From Fervidobacterium sp. (GTDB taxonomy: Bacteria > Thermotogota > Thermotogae > Thermotogales > Fervidobacteriaceae), in NCBI GenBank assembly GCA_003526765.1, contig DPXZ01000133.1, positions 1 to 12,276 of the forward strand: DNA of 12,276 nt, in the 5' to 3' direction. The first letter of the stretch is position 1. Each line of letters begins with the position of its first letter. The notes beneath the pieces were generated by a model. The model was given only the letters and a program-made list of their open reading frames with translations, searched no databases and was not told the origin of the DNA. The position numbers and the translations under genes were made by a program. Below are positions 1-6,381 of this stretch, piece after piece.

Positions 1-62
1 TTCATTAAAAGATGATAACTCTCGGCATGAATCGAGCAGCATGCATATTAAGATATTAAGTT

Positions 63-1355
63 TTACAAGGCTTCTTCTACAATGCTCCCGTAAAGTGGAC
101 CAGCGGTTATTTTCTCAACTCTCACCAACACATTCTTACCTATCAATCCTTCAGAGCTGTTGAAGGAAATTATCTTGTTTCTTATGTCTCTTCCGTAGAA
201 CAATCCGTTCTTTGCACGTGACTCTACAATAACTTCTACTTCCTTACCCAAATACTTCTCGTTCAATGATTTGTTGATCCTCTTTTGAAGATTGAGCAAG
301 AAAGACATCCTTCTTACCTTCTCCTCGTAAGGTACGTCGTCTGCTAAGTACTTCCAAGCTACCGTTCCTTCTCTAGGTGAATAGATAGCTAAATTCAGCC
401 TTTCAAACTGCATTTCCTCAACGAGTGCTACCGTCTCTTCAAAATCTTCTTCACTTTCACCAGGGAATCCCACTATTATATCACTCGATATTGAGACATC
501 TGGGACTATTTGCCGTATATTTCTGATTAGTTCTATGTATTCTTCTCTCGTATATCTCCTGTTCATAGCCTTCAAAATCTTATTGCTGCCATGTTGAACG
601 GGCAAGTGTATAGATTTTGCAACCTTGTCACTTGTCGCCATCACTTGAGGAATTTCCAGCGAAAAATCGGATGGATACGAAGTCAAAAACCATAGTCGCT
701 CCACGTTTTCTATCTTTGAAGCTTCGAAAAGTAGCTTTGCCAACGATGTACCATCCGCCAAATCTTTTCCGTACGCGTCTACATTCTGTCCCAAGAAGGT
801 AAATTCTTTATATCCCCTATCTGCCAAATTATTTACTTCGGTTAGTACTTCATCTATGACCCTTGATTTTTCCCGACCCCTTGTGTACGGTACGATGCAG
901 TATGTGCAAAATCTGTTGCAGCCATATATTATAGTAACCCAAGCATGGTGCGATGAAGCTCTCGTTTCTACATGTTCATATTCAATCTCATCTAGTGTGT
1001 CATCGAGAAATATCTGTTTTCTTCCTTCTTGAGAGTTCCTTACAGCCTCAGGTATTTTGTTAAGTGCGCGCGTACCGATTACAAATGAAACTCCACGCTT
1101 GAAGAGGTCTTCTTTCTCCTTTTCAGCGACGCAGCCCATTATACCAATCTTCTTGTGTTTCTTTCTCAATTTTCCTATGTGACTGTATATCTTCTCTTCA
1201 GATTTTTTCCTTACAGCGCACGTATTTAGTATCACAACATCCGCTTCATCTTCGGATTGCACAACTTCTAGTCCGTCATTTACAAGAAGTTGCTTTGCTA
1301 TCTCTGTGTCGTTTTCATTCATTTGACAACCGTACGTAAAGATATGTACCTTCAT
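63..1355 (-). CDS. miaB: tRNA-2-methylthio-N6-dimethylallyladenosine synthase MiaB
   Basis: MiaB is a cytoplasmic radical-SAM methylthiotransferase that converts i6A37 to ms2i6A37 in tRNAs reading UNN codons, using two [4Fe-4S] clusters. Seen here, in 430 residues: the N-terminal UPF0004 domain begins [13 protein letters not shown] with cluster cysteines C10, C46 (NTCAVR) and C75 (MGCVAE). The radical-SAM CxxxCxxC motif is C146, C150 and C153 ([14 protein letters not shown]). A C-terminal TRAM-like segment follows ([20 protein letters not shown]). The length is normal for the family. An upstream in-frame ATG at 1406 would add 17 residues, but it lies inside the -10 box of the gene's own promoter and has no ribosome site. 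The ATG at 1355 has GGAGG at 1362-1366 with a 6-nt spacer and gives the canonical MiaB N-terminus. The gene is downstream of udk but separated from it by a terminator, so it is probably transcribed independently. RimO and MtaB are relatives; the YGCQMN start and overall sequence favour MiaB. Confidence 0.95.
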   Translation of the reverse strand: MKVHIFTYGCQMNENDTEIAKQLLVNDGLEVVQSEDEADVVILNTCAVRKKSEEKIYSHIGKLRKKHKKIGIMGCVAEKEKEDLFKRGVSFVIGTRALNKIPEAVRNSQEGRKQIFLDDTLDEIEYEHVETRASSHHAWVTIIYGCNRFCTYCIVPYTRGREKSRVIDEVLTEVNNLADRGYKEFTFLGQNVDAYGKDLADGTSLAKLLFEASKIENVERLWFLTSYPSDFSLEIPQVMATSDKVAKSIHLPVQHGSNKILKAMNRRYTREEYIELIRNIRQIVPDVSISSDIIVGFPGESEEDFEETVALVEEMQFERLNLAIYSPREGTVAWKYLADDVPYEEKVRRMSFLLNLQKRINKSLNEKYLGKEVEVIVESRAKNGLFYGRDIRNKIISFNSSEGLIGKNVLVRVEKITAGPLYGSIVEEAL

Positions 1356-1361
1356 TCTCTT

Positions 1362-1366
1362 CCTCC
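1362..1366 (-). promoter_or_regulatory. Shine-Dalgarno site fixing the miaB start
   Basis: GGAGG on the minus strand, 6 nt before the ATG at 1355. It selects this start over the longer reading frame beginning at 1406. Confidence 0.8.
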
Positions 1367-1405
1367 ACTTCATTATGCTCTTATGTATCCATATTCTTCG
1401 AGACA

Positions 1406-1433
1406 ATTATACATAACTTTCGTCCTTTTTCAA
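1406..1433 (-). promoter_or_regulatory. miaB promoter (TTGAAA-16-TATAAT)
   Basis: On the minus strand, TTGAAA (1433-1428) is followed by a 16-nt spacer and a perfect TATAAT (1411-1406). This predicts transcription starting near 1399 and a leader of about 45 nt before the miaB ATG at 1355. The -35 box directly abuts the T-tract of the upstream terminator. Both boxes are seen in the sequence; activity is inferred. Confidence 0.75.
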
Positions 1434-1434
1434 G

Positions 1435-1456
1435 AAAAAAACCCACCGATGGTGGG
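1435..1456 (-). terminator. Rho-independent terminator after udk
   Basis: On the minus strand a GC-rich 6-bp stem (CCCACC at 1442-1447 pairing with GGTGGG at 1451-1456, 3-nt loop) is followed by seven T residues (A-tract 1435-1441 on the plus strand). It lies about 75 nt past the udk stop and would end the ROK-udk transcript before the miaB promoter. Confidence 0.8.
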
Positions 1457-1530
1457 GGGATGTTACAACAATAGGGTCGTGAATCTTGTGAATCAAAAAA
1501 GTTTTAGAATATGAGGTTCTTATAGCATAT

Positions 1531-2136
1531 TTATAGCATACTTTGAACAAACTCTGCAACTACATTGATTGCCTTTTCGTTGTAGCCACCGCGCGGTATT
1601 ATTATATCTGCATGCCTTTTACTAGGCTCAACGTAGGCATCATGCATGGGCTTGACTGTGTTCAGGTACTGGTCTATCACAGATTCTATCGACCTTCCAC
1701 GTTCGAATAAGTCTCTTTGCAGTCTTCTGATGAATCTCTCATCGCCTTCTGCATCCACGAATATTTTCAAATCGGCAATAGCTCTCAATTCTTCGTAATA
1801 CAGTGCAAATATACCTTCTATGAGTAGAATTGGCCTCGGTGATATAGTTATAGTACTTCCACTTCTAGTGTACTGGGCAAAATCATACTCAGGCAGTTCT
1901 ACATTCTTCCCGCTCAGCAGCGCTTTGACATGCCTTACCATAAGTGTATGTTCTATCATATCCGGATGGTCGTAGTTGTATTTCTTCCTTTCTTCCAACG
2001 GTACATGTCCCATGTCCTTATAATAGTTATCCATGGGCAATATCACGCAATTGTCGTTGCCCAATCTCTCGATTATCTTATTCGTCACAGTTGTCTTTCC
2101 GGAACCTGTACCACCACCGATAAGAATTATGTACAT
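1531..2136 (-). CDS. udk: Uridine kinase (uridine/cytidine monophosphokinase)
   Basis: Uridine kinase phosphorylates uridine and cytidine to UMP and CMP with ATP or GTP in the cytoplasmic pyrimidine salvage pathway. The 201-residue product is close to the usual 205-215. Motifs seen are the P-loop GGTGSGKTT (residues 8-16), the substrate segment DNYYKDM followed by RKKYNYDHPDMIE, the Walker-B-like strand ILLIEGIFALY, and the family block RFIRRLQRDLFERGRS followed by HADIIIPRGG. The ATG at 2136 has GGAGGT about 7 nt upstream. The gene begins 27 nt after the ROK regulator stop with no promoter visible between them, so the two are probably co-transcribed. The link to the sugar locus is not obvious, although UMP salvage feeds the UDP-sugar pool. 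The gene is intact, and phosphoribulokinase is the only similar family worth excluding. Confidence 0.95.
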   Translation of the reverse strand: MYIILIGGGTGSGKTTVTNKIIERLGNDNCVILPMDNYYKDMGHVPLEERKKYNYDHPDMIEHTLMVRHVKALLSGKNVELPEYDFAQYTRSGSTITISPRPILLIEGIFALYYEELRAIADLKIFVDAEGDERFIRRLQRDLFERGRSIESVIDQYLNTVKPMHDAYVEPSKRHADIIIPRGGYNEKAINVVAEFVQSML

Positions 2137-2163
2137 AGTAAACCTCCGAATTTGATTAGAATA

Positions 2164-3267
2164 TCATTTTGTAATTTTTTTCTTTATGAGGTTTATCGCC
2201 GCTTCTAACGATACTCCCCTTTCTACAGCATCTAAAGTATTACCGTACTTGACAGATATGGAAAAATTCTTTGCAAGGCTATTGATCTTCTCTTCAAGTT
2301 GCTCAGCCAACCATTTTGAAGCACCCTCACCATACAACGTTATCTCGTTTATTCCGAGAAGCACTGAAGTGTTTCCCAATGTCATTGCCAAGTGTTCGAT
2401 GACTTCTTTATATAACTCTCTTGCATTCGCTTCATCAGTTTTATGGAGATTCCTAACTACTTTCAGAATTTTCCAATATTCCTCTTCCCTATTTATGAAA
2501 TCTATGAAGTTCAAATTCTTGTCGTAGAACTTCTTGACGATCACATAATCTGAAGCAACCGTTTCAAGGCAACCTACATTTCCGCAGTAACATTGCTCAT
2601 TTCCACCTGCATACATGTGACCAAACGGGATATTTTTGAACTCGTCTCTACTGAAAAGTGCGTGGTATTCGTAATAGCAAGCACCGATACCCGTACCATA
2701 GTTTAGCACAAAAACTTTATCTTTTCCAGTCTTTTTAGACTCATACGCGGCTATCGCTTCCACATCTGATATGATTATGTATGGCACACCCAACGATTTG
2801 AGACGCAGTGACCTTACTGGGTCATAGTCTCTTAGAGATAGTATTTTTGAATCCACTATCTCATCGTGAATCGTTCCAGAGAAGGCTATTCCTATACTAT
2901 CGTAGTCGTAGAACTTATCAATACTTTGCTGCAAGACATTGTTGATTCCATCGTTTGATAAATCTTCCTTTTTGACCCGATGCTCAAAACTCTCAAGTTC
3001 CTCGCCCTTTGCATTGTAAAGGACAGCCCGTATTTTTTCCCTTCCCACACTTACTGCAAGTATCTTCCAAGCATTCTTCGAAATAGATAAAAATTGAGGA
3101 GGCTTCCCCAAAGTGGGGACCTCCTCTTCTATATCTATAAAGTTCTTGAGTTTATCAAGCAAATAAGTCATCGTTGATGGTGTCACGCTAATTATCGCTT
3201 CTAAATCCTTCCGACGGATTCTCTTTTCTCTGACTATGTGCAGCAGAATCTTAGTTTCATTTTTCAA
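2164..3267 (-). CDS. ROK-family transcriptional regulator (NagC/XylR/Mlc-like)
   Basis: This is a probable sugar-responsive DNA-binding repressor of 367 residues. Residues 3-60 form a winged helix-turn-helix ending in the linker LGKPPQFLSIS, equivalent to the GRPP..L segment of ROK repressors. The rest is a ROK sugar-kinase fold: GIAFSG (126-131), SDVEAIAAYE (167-176) with Asp168 at the kinase catalytic position, GTGIG (191-195), and a zinc site of H217, C226, C228 and C233 (GH...CYCGNVGCLE). The usual NDxN signature is altered to SDVE, so sugar binding without catalysis is plausible. The start is TTG at 3267 with GGAGG 7 nt upstream; there is no in-frame ATG at the N-terminus. It has its own promoter candidate and is followed closely by udk. 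Its position beside treT and the sugar transporter makes it the leading candidate regulator of that locus. ROK repressors are known regulators of sugar genes in Thermotogota; its effector here is unknown. Confidence 0.9.
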   Translation of the reverse strand: MKNETKILLHIVREKRIRRKDLEAIISVTPSTMTYLLDKLKNFIDIEEEVPTLGKPPQFLSISKNAWKILAVSVGREKIRAVLYNAKGEELESFEHRVKKEDLSNDGINNVLQQSIDKFYDYDSIGIAFSGTIHDEIVDSKILSLRDYDPVRSLRLKSLGVPYIIISDVEAIAAYESKKTGKDKVFVLNYGTGIGACYYEYHALFSRDEFKNIPFGHMYAGGNEQCYCGNVGCLETVASDYVIVKKFYDKNLNFIDFINREEEYWKILKVVRNLHKTDEANARELYKEVIEHLAMTLGNTSVLLGINEITLYGEGASKWLAEQLEEKINSLAKNFSISVKYGNTLDAVERGVSLEAAINLIKKKITK

Positions 3268-3289
3268 TCTTAATCCTCCAGTACCTATA

Positions 3290-3305
3290 AGTCTACAAGT
3301 CTACA
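3290..3305 (-). repeat. Tandem 8-bp repeat at the ROK transcription start
   Basis: AGTCTACA occurs twice in perfect tandem (3290-3297 and 3298-3305 on the plus strand). The repeat overlaps the predicted start site of the ROK promoter. It could be an operator for autoregulation or a chance duplication; the sequence alone does not decide. Confidence 0.5.
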
Positions 3306-3308
3306 AAG

Positions 3309-3337
3309 AATATATCACATAGCGCAGTGACATGCAA
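3309..3337 (-). promoter_or_regulatory. Promoter of the ROK-udk operon (TTGCAT-17-TATATT)
   Basis: On the minus strand, TTGCAT (3337-3332), a 17-nt spacer and TATATT (3314-3309) predict a start near 3302 and a leader of about 35 nt before the TTG start at 3267. No terminator is visible between treT and this promoter, so read-through from treT is also possible. Confidence 0.6.
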
Positions 3338-3415
3338 TTATTTTGGAATAGATGTCTTGAAAGAATATAGCCGTGACACTATTACTTATTCTAATTCTAA
3401 TGCTTATTCAACTAC

Positions 3416-4639
3416 TCAGCCATTTACGACAGAGTTTATGACATCTAAATATCTCTTCAAATTTGCAGTAGACAAATAGGTTGTTCTGACTTTTTCTTTT
3501 GCCCTCTTACCCATTTCTTCGAGCATATTCTTGTTTTCAAGTAAATTCGATATAACGTTTGCAAGGTCTTTTACATCACTTCTCAAATATCCATTCACTC
3601 CATCGTCTATCTGTATCTTAACACCACCAACTGGTCTTGCAACTACTGGATGTTCCTTCCACATCATCTCACTTATAACTAAGCCGAAGCCTTCACGTGT
3701 GGCCGTATGTAGTCCCAATGACGACAATCTTTGAATTGCATTAACCTCGTTATGGCCAACACCTTTAAGGTCAGTCAAGAAGAGTATATCTTTGTCCGTC
3801 CCTGCATATCTAAGTACATCCTCAAAGAATATCCAACCTTCTGGATCATCCTTTGCCATGGAAGAAACTATGGCAAGTTGCACGTCGTGTTTCTCCTTGA
3901 CGATTCTGTAGACATCTATAGCTGATGGAATATCTTTCCACGGATCAAACCTTGCAACAACTGTTATCAAAGGTTTGTTTAAATCTATGTTGTACCTCTT
4001 TGCAACTTCTTTAAGTGCTTCCTTACTCATCTCCATATTTTTCGGACTGAGTGGATCTATGCTTGGTGGAAATTCTACAGCAATCTTGTCAAATGGTGGC
4101 CTCACATAATCCATCATGTGGAAAAGAGCCTTTTTATAGATGCCCATCTTAGATGTCAATTTGTTCCAAACTTTCATGTTAGGAGTGCTTGTGTCGATGT
4201 GGCATCTCCAAATGTATTTTGTATCCTTAGCATCTCTGTAAATAGGTACATAAGCTGGTTGTGGGTCGTGGATTATTACGACATCTGCATCTAAATTCAG
4301 TTTCTTTGCGTTTTCTTCGTTAACTCTTTCATACAATGCCCATTCCTCATCACTAATCTCAATGTTGGCCCCTTGGAGTGTGTTGTGAAGCTTTTTCGTT
4401 ACGTTGAAAAACTCTGCAGGTGCCTCTAATACTTCCCATCTTGCGTCCAATCCTGCATCTCTCATGAGTGGAATGATTGTCATCAAAAGTTCTGCAACCC
4501 CACCACCATATGCGGTTGCATTAACATGGACGACCCTCAATCCTTTCAACTGCTTACCCAGTTCTCTAACCTTTTCAACATCTTCTTTGGCAAATATACT
4601 GTAATCATCAAGCTTCTTCACGGGTAACTCTACAGTCAT
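3416..4639 (-). CDS. treT: Trehalose glycosyltransferring synthase TreT (GT4)
   Basis: TreT makes trehalose from NDP-glucose and glucose. In Thermococcus litoralis it is reversible and can cleave imported trehalose to NDP-glucose plus glucose. The 407-residue product is close to archaeal TreT in length and matches it block by block from memory: HVNATAYGGGVAE (GGGVAE at 45-50), EFFNVTKKLHNTLQG, VIIHDPQPA, WRCHIDTSTPN, PPSIDPLSPKN, ARFDPWKDI, MAKDDPEGW, and REGFGLVISEMMWK with the GT4 E-x7-E pair at E316 and E324. The ATG at 4684 has no ribosome site. The ATG at 4639 has GGGAGGG 7 nt upstream and is preferred. The gene diverges from a sugar ABC transporter operon, an arrangement that suits use of imported trehalose. 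A shared 16-bp box near both promoters suggests joint regulation. NDP preference and reaction direction in vivo cannot be read from sequence. Confidence 0.93.
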   Translation of the reverse strand: MTVELPVKKLDDYSIFAKEDVEKVRELGKQLKGLRVVHVNATAYGGGVAELLMTIIPLMRDAGLDARWEVLEAPAEFFNVTKKLHNTLQGANIEISDEEWALYERVNEENAKKLNLDADVVIIHDPQPAYVPIYRDAKDTKYIWRCHIDTSTPNMKVWNKLTSKMGIYKKALFHMMDYVRPPFDKIAVEFPPSIDPLSPKNMEMSKEALKEVAKRYNIDLNKPLITVVARFDPWKDIPSAIDVYRIVKEKHDVQLAIVSSMAKDDPEGWIFFEDVLRYAGTDKDILFLTDLKGVGHNEVNAIQRLSSLGLHTATREGFGLVISEMMWKEHPVVARPVGGVKIQIDDGVNGYLRSDVKDLANVISNLLENKNMLEEMGKRAKEKVRTTYLSTANLKRYLDVINSVVNG

Positions 4640-4645
4640 ACTAAG

Positions 4646-4652
4646 CCCTCCC
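4646..4652 (-). promoter_or_regulatory. Shine-Dalgarno site fixing the treT start
   Basis: GGGAGGG on the minus strand precedes the ATG at 4639 by about 7 nt. The in-frame ATGs at 4654 and 4684 have no comparable site. Confidence 0.75.
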
Positions 4653-4713
4653 ATTCTGCGGAATTGTGTACTTATGGAACTCATAGTTCAAAAATTCAAT
4701 TACGATGACAGAC

Positions 4714-4742
4714 ATTATAGTGCGTTCCACACTTTGTTAGAA
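4714..4742 (-). promoter_or_regulatory. Candidate treT promoter (TTCTAA-17-TATAAT)
   Basis: On the minus strand a perfect TATAAT (4719-4714) has a poor -35, TTCTAA (4742-4737), 17 nt upstream. The predicted start is near 4707, giving a leader of about 68 nt. The weak -35 overlaps the operator-like box. A second perfect TATAAT lies at 4756-4751 but has no acceptable -35. Confidence 0.45.
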
Positions 4743-4751
4743 ATTCGAATA
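4736..4751. promoter_or_regulatory. Operator-like box, copy 1 (treT side)
   Basis: GTTAGAAATTCGAATA, differing at one position from copy 2 at 4933-4948, contains the 8-bp palindrome ATTCGAAT. It overlaps the -35 region of the treT promoter candidate, a position suited to repression. I found ATTCGAAT nowhere else in the window. The binding protein is inferred, with the adjacent ROK regulator the obvious candidate. Confidence 0.5.
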
Positions 4752-4900
4752 TTATACTCGCTATATTTTACAATAACGGGAAGCACTTGTTCTAACACAA
4801 TTTTCGTGAAATAGTGGCAATTATCATTCATTATTTGTAATCAGAATAACAATACTATTTATATCATTCATTTTTATGATTTTAATCGATAATACAATGT

Positions 4901-4930
4901 TTGGTCCTTTTCAGTTGTATGTGGTATATT
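4901..4930 (+). promoter_or_regulatory. Candidate promoter of the sugar transporter operon
   Basis: TTGGTC (4901-4906), an 18-nt spacer and TATATT (4925-4930) predict a start near 4937 and a leader of about 67 nt before the binding-protein ATG at 5004. The spacing is slightly long. The operator-like box begins 3 nt after the -10. Confidence 0.5.
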
Positions 4931-4932
4931 AA

Positions 4933-4948
4933 GTTTGAAATTCGAATA
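4933..4948. promoter_or_regulatory. Operator-like box, copy 2 (transporter side)
   Basis: GTTTGAAATTCGAATA matches copy 1 at 15 of 16 positions and carries the same ATTCGAAT palindrome. It covers the predicted transcription start of the transporter operon, where a bound repressor would block initiation. Confidence 0.5.
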
Positions 4949-5003
4949 AATAGGCCGGGTAATTTGGGTCAAGTATCTCACACTAATTCCGGGAGGTGTA
5001 GTT

Positions 5004-6251
5004 ATGAAGAAGTTGTTGGTAGTATCATTGTTACTCGTACTTTCTTTGGTAGCATTCTCAAGGGTCACCATAACGATGACGGCTGGTGCGGTTGGTACAG
5101 AACTGAATGTGCTGTACGAACAACTCGACAAGTTTATGAGGGCAAATCCGGACATCAAGGTCTCTGTCATGCCGATGCCAAACTCGTCAACTGAAAGACA
5201 CGATTTGTACGTTACTTATCTTGCATCTGGTGAAAAAGAGCCAACAGTGTTGATGCTCGATGTTATTTGGCCAGCAGAATTTGCACCATATCTTGAAGAT
5301 GTTACTGCAGACAAGGATTATTTCGAACTTGACAAATTTATACCAGGTACAGTTAAATCTGGTACGGTAAATGGTAAGATAGTTGCAGTGCCTTGGTTTA
5401 CAGATGCAGGCATTCTTTACTACAGAAAAGACTTACTCGACAAGTATGGGTTCAAGAATCCTCCAAAAACATGGGATGAACTCGTAAAGATGGCTCAGAC
5501 GATCACTGCTAAGGAAAAGAACATGTACGGATTCGTATGGCAAGGGGCAAGGTATGAAGGTTTGGTTTGTGATTTCATGGAATTCCTCATATCCTTTGGT
5601 GGAGACGTCATCGACGATGCAGGCAATGTTGTAGTAAACAGCAAAGCAGGCGTGAATGCTCTCCAGTTCATGGTTGACTTAATTTACAAGACAAAGGTTT
5701 CTCCACAAGCAGTTACAACGTATATGGAGGAAGAGGCAAGAAGAACATTCCAGAATGGTCAAGCGGTCTTTATGAGAAACTGGCCATACGCATGGGCACT
5801 TGTGAATGATCCAAAAGAATCAAAGATTGCAGGGAAAGTTGGAGTTGCTCCACTTCCGGCAGGTCCTGCAGGTAGGTCAGCAGCCACGCTCGGCGGATGG
5901 ATGCTTGGTATAAACAAGAATGCAACAGCTGAAGAAAAAGCGGCAGCAAAGAAACTTGTTAAGTTCTTGACAAGCTATGACCAACAGCTCTACAAGGCAA
6001 TAAACGCAAGTCAGAACCCAACGATGATGGACGTTTACAAAGACCCAGAACTCAAAAAGGTAGCTCCATTCATGGTAGATCTCTACGGTATGTTTGTCAA
6101 TGCAGAACCGAGACCAAGGACAGCAAAATACAGTGAAATCTCCGATACAATGCAAAAATACATACATGCAGCTCTTACGCAGCAAACCACTCCGCAAAAA
6201 GCGATGGAAGATATGGCAAAGGAATTGACAAAGGTTCTTGCAGGTAAATAA
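5004..6251 (+). CDS. Periplasmic sugar-binding protein of an ABC importer (MalE-like)
   Basis: This is the extracytoplasmic substrate-binding protein (family 1) of a carbohydrate ABC transporter. The 415 residues start with a Sec signal peptide: basic KK, then a hydrophobic run LLVVSLLLVLSLVAF, with likely cleavage after AFS (residue 19). There is no lipobox cysteine, so the mature protein should be soluble in the periplasm. The body has the family hallmarks: IWPAEFAPYLEDVT, VPWFTDAGILYYRKDLLDKYGFKNPPKTWDEL and GQAVFMRNWPYAW, then APLPAGPAGRSAATLGGWMLGINK. The ATG at 5004 follows GGGAGGTG with 5-6 nt spacing. It heads the operon with two permeases, a sugar kinase and sucrose-phosphate synthase. 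The divergent treT points to trehalose or a related disaccharide as ligand, but sucrose or maltose cannot be excluded. A hairpin after the stop probably raises its expression over the permeases. Confidence 0.92.
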   Translation: MKKLLVVSLLLVLSLVAFSRVTITMTAGAVGTELNVLYEQLDKFMRANPDIKVSVMPMPNSSTERHDLYVTYLASGEKEPTVLMLDVIWPAEFAPYLEDVTADKDYFELDKFIPGTVKSGTVNGKIVAVPWFTDAGILYYRKDLLDKYGFKNPPKTWDELVKMAQTITAKEKNMYGFVWQGARYEGLVCDFMEFLISFGGDVIDDAGNVVVNSKAGVNALQFMVDLIYKTKVSPQAVTTYMEEEARRTFQNGQAVFMRNWPYAWALVNDPKESKIAGKVGVAPLPAGPAGRSAATLGGWMLGINKNATAEEKAAAKKLVKFLTSYDQQLYKAINASQNPTMMDVYKDPELKKVAPFMVDLYGMFVNAEPRPRTAKYSEISDTMQKYIHAALTQQTTPQKAMEDMAKELTKVLAGK

Positions 6252-6286
6252 GTCACAGATAATTGAAATATCAATTCCAATTTCCC

Positions 6287-6317
6287 AAACCGGGGACCAA
6301 AAGTCCCCGGTTTCTTT
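6287..6317 (+). terminator. Intercistronic hairpin (attenuator) after the binding-protein gene
   Basis: A perfect 11-bp stem, AAACCGGGGAC at 6287-6297 pairing with GTCCCCGGTTT at 6303-6313, has a 5-nt CAAAA loop and is followed by a short interrupted T-tail (TTTCTTT). It starts 35 nt after the stop codon at 6251. The T-tail is weak and the downstream permeases lack a clear promoter, so partial termination or 3' end protection of the upstream mRNA is more likely than a full stop. Confidence 0.75.
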
Positions 6318-6336
6318 AAAAATTTCGGAGCGAGAC

Positions 6337-6356
6337 TTGGAATAGATTGGAATAGA
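6337..6356. repeat. Tandem 10-bp repeat upstream of the first permease
   Basis: TTGGAATAGA occurs twice in perfect tandem (6337-6346 and 6347-6356), between the hairpin and the permease ribosome site. A further copy is at 3343-3352, just upstream of the ROK promoter. Function is unknown and chance is possible in AT-rich sequence. Confidence 0.5.
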
Positions 6357-6368
6357 ATCGTAGGGATT

Positions 6369-6376
6369 GGAGGTGG
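6369..6376 (+). promoter_or_regulatory. Shine-Dalgarno site deciding the first permease start
   Basis: GGAGGTGG lies 5 nt before the TTG codon at 6382. The earlier in-frame TTG at 6367 and GTG at 6373 overlap or abut this site and have no ribosome site of their own. Confidence 0.65.
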
Positions 6377-6381
6377 AGGAT

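Larger units (their letters stand above)
4640..5003. promoter_or_regulatory. Divergent treT / ABC-transporter control region
   Basis: This 364-nt AT-rich non-coding stretch separates two divergent transcription units. It contains promoter candidates for both directions, a duplicated 16-bp operator-like box (4736-4751 and 4933-4948), and an 11-bp direct repeat TATCATTCATT at 4822-4832 and 4862-4872. It also holds an 8-bp inverted pair, TGTTAGAA at 4735-4742 and TTCTAACA at 4790-4797. I see no convincing gene, structured RNA or riboswitch in it. Confidence 0.7.

Noticed and set aside
1..62. Possible gene at the left edge
   Set aside because: All plus-strand frames lack a supportable gene end, and the minus-strand frame after miaB contains only a very short closed ORF. 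No terminator or RNA is visible, so nothing can be called.
1356..1406. Longer MiaB start at 1406 (17 extra residues)
   Set aside because: The codon lies in the -10 box of the miaB promoter and has no ribosome site. The ATG at 1355 gives the canonical N-terminus behind GGAGG.
4640..4684. Longer TreT start at 4684 (15 extra residues)
   Set aside because: There is no Shine-Dalgarno before 4684 or 4654, while the ATG at 4639 has GGGAGGG at the right distance.
4751..4756. Second perfect TATAAT on the minus strand as the main treT promoter
   Set aside because: No acceptable -35 element lies 15-19 nt upstream. It is kept only as an alternative to the TATAAT at 4719-4714.
4874..5194. Overlapping open frames on both strands across the transporter promoter and signal-peptide region (4874-5170 minus, 4901-5194 plus)
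   Set aside because: They run out of phase with the clearly real binding-protein gene and cover its promoter. They have no recognisable domains and no ribosome sites of note.
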